Below, piece after piece: positions 1-10,204 of a stretch of 32,374 nucleotides of DNA. Below the pieces are notes generated by a model that saw nothing but the letters and a program-made list of their open reading frames with translations, was not told where the DNA came from and made no database searches. The stretch's first letter is position 1; each line of letters starts with the position of its first letter. This DNA comes from Burkholderiaceae bacterium (lineage in GTDB: Bacteria > Pseudomonadota > Gammaproteobacteria > Burkholderiales > Burkholderiaceae_D), in assembly GCA_023653025.1 (NCBI GenBank), contig JAMNXS010000032.1, forward strand, positions 1 to 32,374. Direction: 5' to 3'. The position numbers and the translations under genes are program-made.

Positions 1-49
1 CCTGTTAATCATCACCTCGATTCGTCGGTGGGGCGGCAGCGAGTTTCTG

Positions 50-1542
<1,493 letters not shown>

Positions 1543-1551
1543 AACGCTTGC

Positions 1552-1718
1552 GGCGGGTTTTGCCTTTGGCTCTACCCGCCCTATGGCCTTGGTCCCCATG
1601 GCCTTGTGTGAATCGGTGGAACCGTAGGGCGGGTAGAGCGCAGCGAAACCCGCCATCAACCGCCGTTTAACGTTTATTGACTGCCGTAGGATGGATAGAG
1701 CCGAAGGCGAAATCCACC
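1552..1718. repeat. Three hairpin repeat units between guaB and guaA
   Basis: Copy 1 (1552-1583) is in reverse orientation. Copies 2 (1625-1654) and 3 (1686-1718) are forward. The forward consensus starts GTAGGGCGG and ends CCGCC. Each unit is itself an inverted repeat: copy 2 has arms GGCGGGT and ACCCGCC, copy 3 GATGGAT and ATCCACC. Copies 1 and 2 are also mutually inverted over a 41-base spacer, so a larger stem is possible. The remaining intergenic bases 1543-1754 show no gene. Same family as 17674-17885 and 21633-21704. Confidence 0.85.
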
Positions 1719-1754
1719 GAGCCACACTGCGACCCACCGCATACACCCTGTCCC

Positions 1755-3371
<1,617 letters not shown>

Positions 3372-3411
3372 CATCCCCCCTGCAGTCCCGGCCGGCTGCT
3401 CCCTGCTTCGA

Positions 3412-3445
3412 AAAGCCCTGTCCCGACAGGGCTTTATCGTCTTGG
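3412..3445 (+). terminator. Rho-independent-like terminator after guaA
   Basis: A perfect 10-bp stem AAAGCCCTGT (3412-3421) / ACAGGGCTTT (3426-3435) with loop CCCG lies 40 bases after the guaA stop. The run that follows is only moderately T-rich (ATCGTCTTGG), so termination may be partial. Confidence 0.7.
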
Positions 3446-3454
3446 CGCCTACAG

Positions 3455-3499
3455 GGCGATGTGGCGTGAGGCGATGCGGCGTAGGGCGCTGCGGCGTAG
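3455..3499. repeat. Three tandem 15-bp repeats
   Basis: GGCGATGTGGCGTGA (3455-3469), GGCGATGCGGCGTAG (3470-3484) and GGCGCTGCGGCGTAG (3485-3499) stand head to tail. They lie between the guaA terminator and the next gene, 37 bases before its ATG. Unit differences are 1-3 bases. No function is evident. Confidence 0.8.
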
Positions 3500-3535
3500 C
3501 ATCCACATTATCGTGAACATTTTTTTGAGTCTCGC

Positions 3536-5737
3536 ATGGAAATCAAGGTAAATTTTCTCGACAAGCTGCGTCTCGAGGCCAAATTCGACGACTTCACGCT
3601 GATCGCCGACCAGCCCGTGCGCTACAAGGGAGACGGCTCGGCGCCGGGTCCCTTCGACTACTTTCTGGCGTCATCGGCGCTGTGCGCCGCCTACTTCGTG
3701 AAGTTGTACTGCGAGACGCGCAATCTGTCGACGGAGAACATCCGCCTGTCGCAAAACAATATCGTCGACCCGGAAAACCGCTACCAGCAGATTTTCAAGA
3801 TTCAGGTCGAGCTGCCGCCGGATATTCCGGAAGCCGACCGGCGCGGTATCCTGCGCTCGATCGAGCGCTGCAGCGTCAAGAAAGTCGTGCAGGCCGGACC
3901 CGAGTTCGTGATTGAGGAAGTCGAGCATCTGGATGCGGACGCGCAAGCTCTGCTGACACTGAAGCCGGATACTGCGGCCAGCACTTTTATCCGGGGCAAG
4001 GACCTGCCGCTGGAGCAAACCATCGCCAACATGTCGGGCGTGCTGGCGCAGCTGGGCATCAAGATCGAAGTCGCCTCCTGGCGCAACATCATCCCCAACG
4101 TATGGTCGCTGCATATCCGCGACGCGCATTCGCCGATGTGTTTTACCAACGGCAAGGGGGCGACCAAGGAAAGCGCTTTCGCGTCAGCGTTGGGCGAGTA
4201 CATCGAGCGCATCAGCAACAACCATTTTTATGCAGGCGCTTTTTTTGGCGAAGAAATCGCTAATGCGGAATTCGTGCATTATCCGAACGAGCGCTGGTTC
4301 AAACCCGGCTCGGGCGATGCGCTGCCGGCCGGCATTCTCGACGATGCCTGCCTGCGCGTCTACGATCCCGATGGCGAGTTGCGCGCGTCGCATCTGGTCG
4401 ACACCAACTCCGGCAATGTGCAGCGCGGCATCTGCTCGCTGCCTTTCGTCCGCCAATCCGATGGCGAAGTGGTGTACTTCCCCGTCAACTTGATCGAGAA
4501 CCTGTTCGTCAGCAACGGCATGAGCGCCGGCAACACGCTGGTCGAGGCCCAGGTGCAATGCCTGTCCGAAATCTTCGAGCGGGCGGTGAAGCGGGAGATC
4601 CTCGAGGGTGAGATCGCATTGCCGGACGTGCCGCCCGCCGTGCTGGCGAAATATCCTCGTATTCTGGCCGGCATCCAGGGGCTGGAAGCGCAGGGCTTTC
4701 CGGTGCTGGTAAAAGACGCGTCGCTAGGCGGCGTCTATCCGGTGATGTGCGTCACGCTGATGAATCCGCGCACCGGCGGCGTGTTCGCGTCGTTCGGTGC
4801 TCATCCCAGCTTCGAGGTGGCGCTGGAGCGCAGCCTCACCGAGTTGCTGCAGGGTCGCAGTTTCGAAGGCCTGAACGACCTGCCCCGGCCCACGTTCGAG
4901 AGCAATGCGGTCACCGAGCCCAACAACTTCGTTGAACACTTCATCGATTCCAGCGGCATCGTGTCTTGGCGCTTTTTCAGCGCAAAATCCAGTGTCGAGT
5001 TCACCGAGTGGGACTTCTCCGGCAAGGGCGACAACCCCAGCGCGGAAGAGGCCGCTACCCTGTTCGGCATGCTGCGAGATCTGGGAAAGGAAGCCTATGT
5101 GGCGGTGCATGAGGAACTCGGTGCGATCGCCTGCCGCATCCTGGTACCCGGCTATTCGGAGGTGTATCCGGTCGAGGATCTGATCTGGGACAACACGAAC
5201 AAAGCGCTGTTGTTCCGCGTCGATGTCCTGAATCTGCACCGACTGGACGACGACAGCCTCGCGGCGCTGCTGGAGCGGCTGGAGCACAACGAGTTGGACG
5301 AGTTTTCGGATGTCGGCACGCTGATCGGCATCGAATTTGACGACAACACCGACTGGGGCCAGCTGACTGTCCTCGAGTTGAAATTGTTGATTCATCTCGC
5401 TCTGCAGCAGTTCGAGCAGGCGCAGGAACTGGTCGGCGCCTTCCTGCAATACAACGACAACACGGTAGAGCGCGGACTGTTCTACCAGGCCCTGCATGCG
5501 GTGCTGTCGGTGCTGCTCGACGGCGAGCTGGAACTCGACGACTATGTGCTCAACTTCAGGCGCATGTTTGGCAATGCCCGGATGGACGCCGTCCTCGGCT
5601 CGGTCGACGGCAGCGTACGCTTCTTCGGGTTGACGCCGACGAGCATGAAACTCGAAGGGCTGGACCGGCACCACCGGCTGCTCGACAGCTACCGGAAACT
5701 GCACATGGCGCGTTCGCGTGCGTCCAGAGGTAATTGA
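3536..5737 (+). CDS. OsmC-like domain fused to YcaO protein
   Basis: A 733-residue fusion. Residues 1 to about 145 are OsmC/YhfA-like, with the paired cysteines expected for thiol peroxidase or redox activity: Cys50 in SSALCAAYF and Cys112 in SIERCSVKKV. From about 150 the protein follows E. coli YcaO closely: NVWSLHIRD, CFTNGKGATKESAFASALGE, then Glu221/Glu224 and later Glu345/Glu348 in LSEIFERAVKRE. These glutamates correspond to the ATP/Mg-binding residues of YcaO cyclodehydratases. The C-terminal part (about 560-733) is the extra domain seen in E. coli-type YcaO. E. coli YcaO is linked to RimO-dependent methylthiolation of ribosomal protein S12; azoline-forming YcaOs usually have a proline-rich C-terminus, absent here. 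No RiPP precursor, dehydrogenase or rimO is visible nearby. The start lacks a strong ribosome binding site. Single-gene unit. Confidence 0.93.
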   Translation: MEIKVNFLDKLRLEAKFDDFTLIADQPVRYKGDGSAPGPFDYFLASSALCAAYFVKLYCETRNLSTENIRLSQNNIVDPENRYQQIFKIQVELPPDIPEADRRGILRSIERCSVKKVVQAGPEFVIEEVEHLDADAQALLTLKPDTAASTFIRGKDLPLEQTIANMSGVLAQLGIKIEVASWRNIIPNVWSLHIRDAHSPMCFTNGKGATKESAFASALGEYIERISNNHFYAGAFFGEEIANAEFVHYPNERWFKPGSGDALPAGILDDACLRVYDPDGELRASHLVDTNSGNVQRGICSLPFVRQSDGEVVYFPVNLIENLFVSNGMSAGNTLVEAQVQCLSEIFERAVKREILEGEIALPDVPPAVLAKYPRILAGIQGLEAQGFPVLVKDASLGGVYPVMCVTLMNPRTGGVFASFGAHPSFEVALERSLTELLQGRSFEGLNDLPRPTFESNAVTEPNNFVEHFIDSSGIVSWRFFSAKSSVEFTEWDFSGKGDNPSAEEAATLFGMLRDLGKEAYVAVHEELGAIACRILVPGYSEVYPVEDLIWDNTNKALLFRVDVLNLHRLDDDSLAALLERLEHNELDEFSDVGTLIGIEFDDNTDWGQLTVLELKLLIHLALQQFEQAQELVGAFLQYNDNTVERGLFYQALHAVLSVLLDGELELDDYVLNFRRMFGNARMDAVLGSVDGSVRFFGLTPTSMKLEGLDRHHRLLDSYRKLHMARSRASRGN

Positions 5738-5950
5738 CGCGCTCGTCTGAACGACAGATGGTCGCTATGGTGCCTGCCAATGCCGCTAGAGACCTTACAC
5801 GACAGGATTCCATTGGGTTGACGTTGCCTCCGCACACAATCCCAAATTCCACGAGTGAGAATTTTTGCCAGTAGCTGAATTGTGGTGTCAGCTAAATCTG
5901 CAGCATAAAACGGACATGGGGGAAGCCCCCGATGTGGTTTAATTCCATCT
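5738..5950. other. Intergenic left flank of the accessory block
   Basis: 213 bases with visibly lower GC than the flanking core genes and no supportable gene. It carries the palindrome at 5914-5935 and otherwise nothing recognised. It is probably the left flank of the inserted ImmA/DUF4411 block. Confidence 0.5.
5914..5935. promoter_or_regulatory. Near-perfect palindrome upstream of XRE-ImmA gene
   Basis: Arms ACATGGGGG (5914-5922) and CCCCCGATGT (5926-5935) pair over the loop AAG with a single extra G. It ends 15 bases before the ATG at 5951, where a Shine-Dalgarno would be expected and is missing. It could be an operator for the N-terminal XRE domain of the downstream protein (autoregulation is common in such modules) or an RNA hairpin limiting translation. 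Function is inferred. Confidence 0.5.
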
Positions 5951-7099
5951 ATGACTAGGGTTAACGTCCCGGGAGAACTGTTGCGCTGGGCGCGTGAGCG
6001 TGCCGGGTTAGGCATTGACGTCCTCGCGAGCAGGTTTCCGACATTGGCCGAATGGGAGTCTGGCGACAAGAAGCCTACCCTCAAGCAGTTGGAGAACTAC
6101 GCTAAGGCCACGCGCACGCCCGTTGGCTATTTCTTTTTGCCTGAACCGCCTGAAGAGCCATTGCCGATACCGGATTTCAGGACAATGGGCGGGCGCCCCA
6201 TCGACCGGCCCAGCCCTGACCTGATCGAGATGGTACTGGCCTGCCGAGAGCGGCAGGAATGGTTCCGCGACTATGCGCAAGCCATCGGAGCTGAGCGCCT
6301 GCAATTTGTCGGCAGCGCAACCGTTGATAGCCCTATCGTGGAAACGGCGGCCGCCATCAGGGCGAAGCTCGGTTTCGAACTCGACGCACGCAGTCGTTGC
6401 CCGACTTGGACCGAGGCCTTGCGTACCTTTATCGCCCAAGCCGACGGCCTTGGCGTGCTGGTCATGTGCAGCGGCATCGTCATGAACAACACGCATCGAC
6501 AACTCGACCCACGCGAGTTTCGGGGATTTGCCTTGGTGGATGAGCGCGCACCGCTGGTTTTCATCAACGGCAAGGACAGCAAGGCCGCCCAAATGTTTAC
6601 GCTTGCCCACGAGTTGGCGCACGTTTGGCTGGGCCAATCCGCCATCTCGGACAGCACCGTCGCGGCTCGCGACCAGAATGCTGTAGAGACATGGTGTAAC
6701 CGCGTGGCGGCCGAGATGCTCGTGCCGCTGGAAACAGTAGAGAACAGCCTGCGTGCGGGCGAGGCCCTGCCTGACACCGTGGCTCGCATGACGCGCACCT
6801 TCAAGGTCAGCTCGCTCGTGATTCTGCAGCGTCTGCGGGATGCTCGCCTGTTGAGTTGGAGTGAGTTCGAACAGGCCTACGATGACGAAGTTCGACGCTT
6901 GGAAGACCTGCCACGGCCATCCGGTGGGGGCGATTTTTACCTTACTGCGGCGGTTCGCTACAGCCGCCGGTTTGCGAGTGCGTTGGTTGAAAGTACGATG
7001 GAAGGGCACACCCTGTACCGCGACGCGTTCAGGATGCTCGGCATCAGCAAGACCGAGACCTTCAACGAGTTGGGCCGCAGTTTGGTGATCGACAGGTAA
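5951..7099 (+). CDS. XRE-family HTH / ImmA-IrrE metallopeptidase
   Basis: 382 residues. The N-terminal XRE-like helix-turn-helix (about 5-60) begins LLRWARERAGL and contains TLAEWESGDKKPTLKQLENYA. A ImmA/IrrE zinc peptidase domain (COG2856, about 150-280) has HELAH at 220-224 (His220, Glu221, His224) and a downstream ETWCNRVAAEMLVP supplying the third ligand and the family signature. Such proteins cleave or sequester a repressor, or act as the antitoxin-like partner in two-gene modules. Its stop overlaps the ATG of the DUF4411 gene by one base (TAATG at 7097-7101), so translation is coupled. Base composition is less GC-rich than the neighbours, suggesting acquisition. A palindrome sits just upstream. 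Confidence 0.92.
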   Translation: MTRVNVPGELLRWARERAGLGIDVLASRFPTLAEWESGDKKPTLKQLENYAKATRTPVGYFFLPEPPEEPLPIPDFRTMGGRPIDRPSPDLIEMVLACRERQEWFRDYAQAIGAERLQFVGSATVDSPIVETAAAIRAKLGFELDARSRCPTWTEALRTFIAQADGLGVLVMCSGIVMNNTHRQLDPREFRGFALVDERAPLVFINGKDSKAAQMFTLAHELAHVWLGQSAISDSTVAARDQNAVETWCNRVAAEMLVPLETVENSLRAGEALPDTVARMTRTFKVSSLVILQRLRDARLLSWSEFEQAYDDEVRRLEDLPRPSGGGDFYLTAAVRYSRRFASALVESTMEGHTLYRDAFRMLGISKTETFNELGRSLVIDR

Positions 7100-7581
7100 T
7101 GGCCTACCTGCTCGATACCAACGTTTTCTTGCAGGCGAAGAATCTTCACTACGGCTTTGACTTTTGCCCTGCCTTCTGGGACTGGTTGAAACTGGCCAAC
7201 AGCAACGGTAATGTCTTCAGCATCGAGAAGGTAAGGGATGAACTGGTCGATGATGATGCGGCTCAGTGGGCCAACGGACAAGGCGATGACTTTTTCCTGA
7301 GACCCGATGCGGAGGTTGCCGGTGCACTGGCAACCGTCAGCCAGTGGGTCACTGGGCAAAACTACGAACTATCAGCGCTCAACACTTTCTTGCAAGTAGC
7401 TGACTATTACTTGGTCGCCCACGCCTTGGCGCACGATTATGAGGTCGTCACCCATGAGAGGCCGGCAAACTCGCCGAAGAAGATCAAGATCCCGAACGTA
7501 TGCATCGGTTTGGGGCTGAAGTGCATGACACCCTTCGAGATGCTCCGCAAGGAGCGCGCTCGTTTCGTGCTCGGACGCTGA
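7099..7581 (+). CDS. DUF4411 family PIN-like protein (putative toxin)
   Basis: 160 residues beginning MAYLLDTNVF, the classic PIN-fold first strand with Asp6. Further acidic residues fit a PIN RNase site: Glu48 (VRDEL), Asp102 (VADYYLVAHAL) and Glu120 (VVTHE, followed by SPKKIKIPNVC). DUF4411 proteins are regularly encoded right after an XRE-ImmA protein and are taken as the toxin half. Ribonuclease activity is inferred from fold motifs, not shown. Start fixed by the TAATG overlap with the upstream gene. Confidence 0.9.
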   Translation: MAYLLDTNVFLQAKNLHYGFDFCPAFWDWLKLANSNGNVFSIEKVRDELVDDDAAQWANGQGDDFFLRPDAEVAGALATVSQWVTGQNYELSALNTFLQVADYYLVAHALAHDYEVVTHERPANSPKKIKIPNVCIGLGLKCMTPFEMLRKERARFVLGR

Positions 7582-7617
7582 TCATCTGTTTGACGGTAGA
7601 CCCGACGGAGTAGCGCT

Positions 7618-7878
7618 ATGGAATACACGTTTACCCTGAGATACCAACTCGGCGCGGACGACCCGGCTCCAGAGGGGCTGGTCGAGCAGCTAGGCGCAGC
7701 CGGATGCACCGATGCGCTCGTTGGCATCGGTCAGTGCGGGCGGCTTGCCCTGGAATTCACCCGCGAGGCAGACAGCGCTGATGCGGCGGTACGCAGCGCC
7801 TTGGCCGATGTGCAGGGTGCCGTGCCATCGTCCTGCCTGGTTAAAGGGCCGCCGCGAATCTGTCGACGCCGACCATGA
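7618..7878 (+). pseudogene. Truncated small DNA-binding protein remnant
   Basis: 86 codons with an intact ACGGAG ribosome binding site (7605-7610). The first about 65 residues (MEYTFTLRYQL, then LVEQLGAAGCTDALVGIGQ, then LALEFTREADSADAA) match, from memory, the N-terminus of a family of about 150-200-residue proteins. In those, this segment is followed by a helix-turn-helix domain after a RLIEAAPDFVGL-like stretch. Here the frame decays into SCLVKGPPRICRRRP and stops, with no HTH in the other two frames downstream. It is therefore a 3'-truncated relic. It could instead be a short stand-alone protein. Part of the accessory block with the ImmA/DUF4411 genes. Confidence 0.6.
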
Positions 7879-7965
7879 CGCGACATGTGCGTCAAAGAAT
7901 GCGATCCCCGCCGGGGGGCGCCAGAGAGTAAACTGCGGGCATGATCAGCTGACAAGGCAGCGGCA

Positions 7966-8355
7966 ATGCACAGGTTCATCTTCGCGGTAGTGTTCTGGGC
8001 GTCGGGAGCGAGCCATGCTGCCGACTGGGTCGCGCTGACCGCGGATGAATCCTCGCGCATCCTGCTTGACCTCGCCTCCGTCGAGCGCAAGGCGCCGGAC
8101 GAAGTACGCTTCCAGGTCAAGCGCATCCACAGCGGGCAGAAGGACATGATGGGGCTGCAGTACAACGCCACCCTCGGCCGCTACGTGCTCGCGTGCGATT
8201 CCGGAATCGTCATGTTCCGGCAGCAGTTCCTGCTGAAGGACGACGAGGTGGTCTGGACGTTTCCCGAGTCGGGCAAGGCGCAGAAGGCCAGCCAGGAATT
8301 GTCCGACGCCGTGATCGGCGCGGTCTGCAAGCCCGCTGCCGACGCTCCCCGCTGA
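7966..8355 (+). CDS. Secreted surface-adhesin protein E-like protein
   Basis: 129 residues with a Sec signal peptide (MHRFIFAVVFWASGASHAADW; cleavage likely after SHA, about residue 18). The mature part resembles the surface-adhesin protein E domain: an aromatic-rich beta module beginning WVALTADESSRILLDLASVER and two cysteines (in LACDSG and AVCKPA) that could form a disulfide. Predicted periplasmic or cell-surface protein of unknown ligand. AAGG at 7954-7957 supports the ATG. Its last 175 bases overlap, antisense, the extended 3' end of the convergent HELLH membrane protein gene. Confidence 0.75.
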   Translation: MHRFIFAVVFWASGASHAADWVALTADESSRILLDLASVERKAPDEVRFQVKRIHSGQKDMMGLQYNATLGRYVLACDSGIVMFRQQFLLKDDEVVWTFPESGKAQKASQELSDAVIGAVCKPAADAPR

Positions 8356-8936
8356 AGCTGCGCGGGCCGGCTCCACTCGTTGCGCACTGCTGTAGAGCCA
8401 GCCTGGTCAAGCCGCCCAAAAGAAATGCCTAGGGCACCCGCTCCCATCCCGACGGCCATGGCGAGGGCAGCCAGCATCAGCAGCCCGACGATCGCATGCG
8501 CCCAATCGCGCGGGCTCGGCCAGCCCGCGACGAGGCATTGCGTCGCCGCCAGCTTCATGCCCAGCGCCGGCAGCGACAGCAGCGGCAGCGATGCCGATTC
8601 GATGAAGATCCAGCCGCCGGCCGGCACCAGCGCCAGCGGTGCGAGGCCCACCGGCACGCTGTTCCACCACCGCAGCCGCGCAAAGCTGACCGATCCCAGC
8701 AGCCAGCCGCCGTCGGGCTTGCGGCGCGGGATCACGCTCAACGACAGCGGCTGCGCGCCGAAGATGAGGCCGGCGACGTAGTGCAGCAATTCATGCGCGA
8801 CCGTGCCCGGCCACAGGCTGATTGCGTACAGCCGGGGCCAGCGCCGCAGCGCCAGCAGGCCGGCCGCCAGCAGCAGCAGCAGAACGGCGTGCAGGGCGAG
8901 CGTGAACTGGTCGGGCAGGGCGGGCAGGGCAGCCAT
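8181..8936 (-). CDS. M50-like membrane protein with HELLH motif
   Basis: Membrane protein starting MAALPALPDQ (ATG at 8936). Hydrophobic segments lie at about 12-30, 93-113 and 145-168. A zinc-protease-like HELLH motif (residues 48-52, within WPGTVAHELLHYVAGL) stands at a membrane edge. A conserved-looking RRKPDGGWLLGSV follows, and SPRDWAHA (141-148) could supply a third ligand (Asp144 or His147). This suggests a minimal site-2-protease/M50-type peptidase, by motif only. The hydrophobic core ends near residue 176 (about 8409). The frame then runs about 75 low-complexity codons further, the last of them antisense to the adhesin-E-like gene, so the native stop may have been lost or there is a frameshift; a stop exists in a neighbouring frame at 8407. 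Confidence 0.6.
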   Translation of the reverse strand: MAALPALPDQFTLALHAVLLLLLAAGLLALRRWPRLYAISLWPGTVAHELLHYVAGLIFGAQPLSLSVIPRRKPDGGWLLGSVSFARLRWWNSVPVGLAPLALVPAGGWIFIESASLPLLSLPALGMKLAATQCLVAGWPSPRDWAHAIVGLLMLAALAMAVGMGAGALGISFGRLDQAGSTAVRNEWSRPAQLQRGASAAGLQTAPITASDNSWLAFCALPDSGNVQTTSSSFSRNCCRNMTIPESHAST

Positions 8937-9032
8937 GCGGCCGGATTCTACGCGAACGCCCGCCACTCGAAACGGACTCCCCCGCAAGGCGCAGTGGCCC
9001 TATACTGCCGCCACAACAACAGGACACGCCCG

Positions 9033-10181
9033 ATGCCGACCCCCGCCGACGCCCGCTTCTATGCCGACCTGCCACCATTCGAATCCGACGACGCGCTGAC
9101 GGACGAGCGCAGCTACCGGGCCGCTCCGCCCGACTGGGTGATCTTCGTCACCGATGTGCGCGGCTCGACTGCCGCCATCGCCGCAGGCCGCTACAAGGAG
9201 GTGAACACGCTCGGCGCGGCGTCGATCGTCAGCGCCCGGAATGCCTGTCCCGGGGTCGATTTTCCGTTCGTGTTCGGAGGCGACGGAGCGACCCTGCTGG
9301 TGCCCGCCGAAGTACGCGCCGAAGTGGCCGAGGCCTTGCTGTGCCTGAGCCGCAAGGCGCGGGCCGGTGTCGGGCTCGACCTTCGGGTGGGCTGCGTTCC
9401 GGTCGCCGACGTGCTGGCCCGCGGCCGGCAGGTGCTGGTCGCCCGGCGCCGGCTGTCGGAGGGAAATCACATTGCGATGTTCGCCGGGGGCGGACTGAAC
9501 GAGGCGACGGCCATGGTCAAGCAGCCGGATGGAGCCTATCTCGTCAGCGGTGACGCCGCGGGCAGCAGCAACCTCGACGGCCTCGAATGCCGCTGGTGCG
9601 CGGTTCCGGCCCGCCATGACGGCGTGCTGAGCCTGATCGTCCATGCGCCGGGCGAGAGCCTGCCGCTGTACCGCGAGATGCTGGCCGGCCTGCGCGACAT
9701 CGCGCCGCAGGCCATGCCGATCACGCCGGCCAATCTGCCGGCCAGCTGGCCGCCGGCCTTCCTGATGCACGAGTCGAAGCTGAAACGGCAGGGTAGGCTG
9801 TCGCAAAGCCTGCACTATCTCGGCATCGCGGCGCTGACCGCGCTGCTGACGGTGCTGGTGCGGCTGACCCGGGACACGCCGGGCTCGGCCGCGGCAACGT
9901 ACATCGACAGCCTGTGCCGCAACAACGATCACTTGAAGCTTGACGACTGCCTGCGCATGGTGATCGATGTCAGCCACGCGCAGCGCGCGCGCATCGAGAG
10001 CCTGCTCGAGCGCTACCGGCTGACGCACGGCGCGCAGTGGGGAACGCATTTTTCGGCGTCGTCGATCTTCACGTGCATGGTGCGCTCGCCGCAGGACCAC
10101 CTGCATTTCGTCGATGGCAATGACGGCGGTTACACGGCGGCCGCGCGCGACATGGATGCGCGGCGCGCGGCGTCGATCTGA
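9033..10181 (+). CDS. DUF3095 protein with cyclase-like motifs
   Basis: 382 residues. FVTDVRGSTAAI (39-50) and FVFGGDGATLLV (79-90) resemble the two metal-aspartate strands of class III nucleotidyl cyclases (Asp41 and Asp84). The intervening ALGAASIVS-like helix and the later LRVGCVPVADV strand also fit that fold. A C-terminal part (about 235-382) contains one hydrophobic stretch (261-278) and ends with the family-typical FVDGNDGGYTAAARDM. DUF3095 has no assigned activity that I know of; nucleotide cyclase ancestry is inference. ATG at 9033 preceded by AGGA (9021-9024). The amidase gene follows after 23 bases, probably co-transcribed. Confidence 0.82.
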   Translation: MPTPADARFYADLPPFESDDALTDERSYRAAPPDWVIFVTDVRGSTAAIAAGRYKEVNTLGAASIVSARNACPGVDFPFVFGGDGATLLVPAEVRAEVAEALLCLSRKARAGVGLDLRVGCVPVADVLARGRQVLVARRRLSEGNHIAMFAGGGLNEATAMVKQPDGAYLVSGDAAGSSNLDGLECRWCAVPARHDGVLSLIVHAPGESLPLYREMLAGLRDIAPQAMPITPANLPASWPPAFLMHESKLKRQGRLSQSLHYLGIAALTALLTVLVRLTRDTPGSAAATYIDSLCRNNDHLKLDDCLRMVIDVSHAQRARIESLLERYRLTHGAQWGTHFSASSIFTCMVRSPQDHLHFVDGNDGGYTAAARDMDARRAASI

Positions 10182-10204
10182 ACAACCCTCCACGAAACCT
10201 GCAG

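Noticed and set aside
1677-1754. N-terminal extension of GuaA by 26 residues
   Set aside because: The extra residues are translation of a hairpin repeat copy; the family start is the ATG at 1755.
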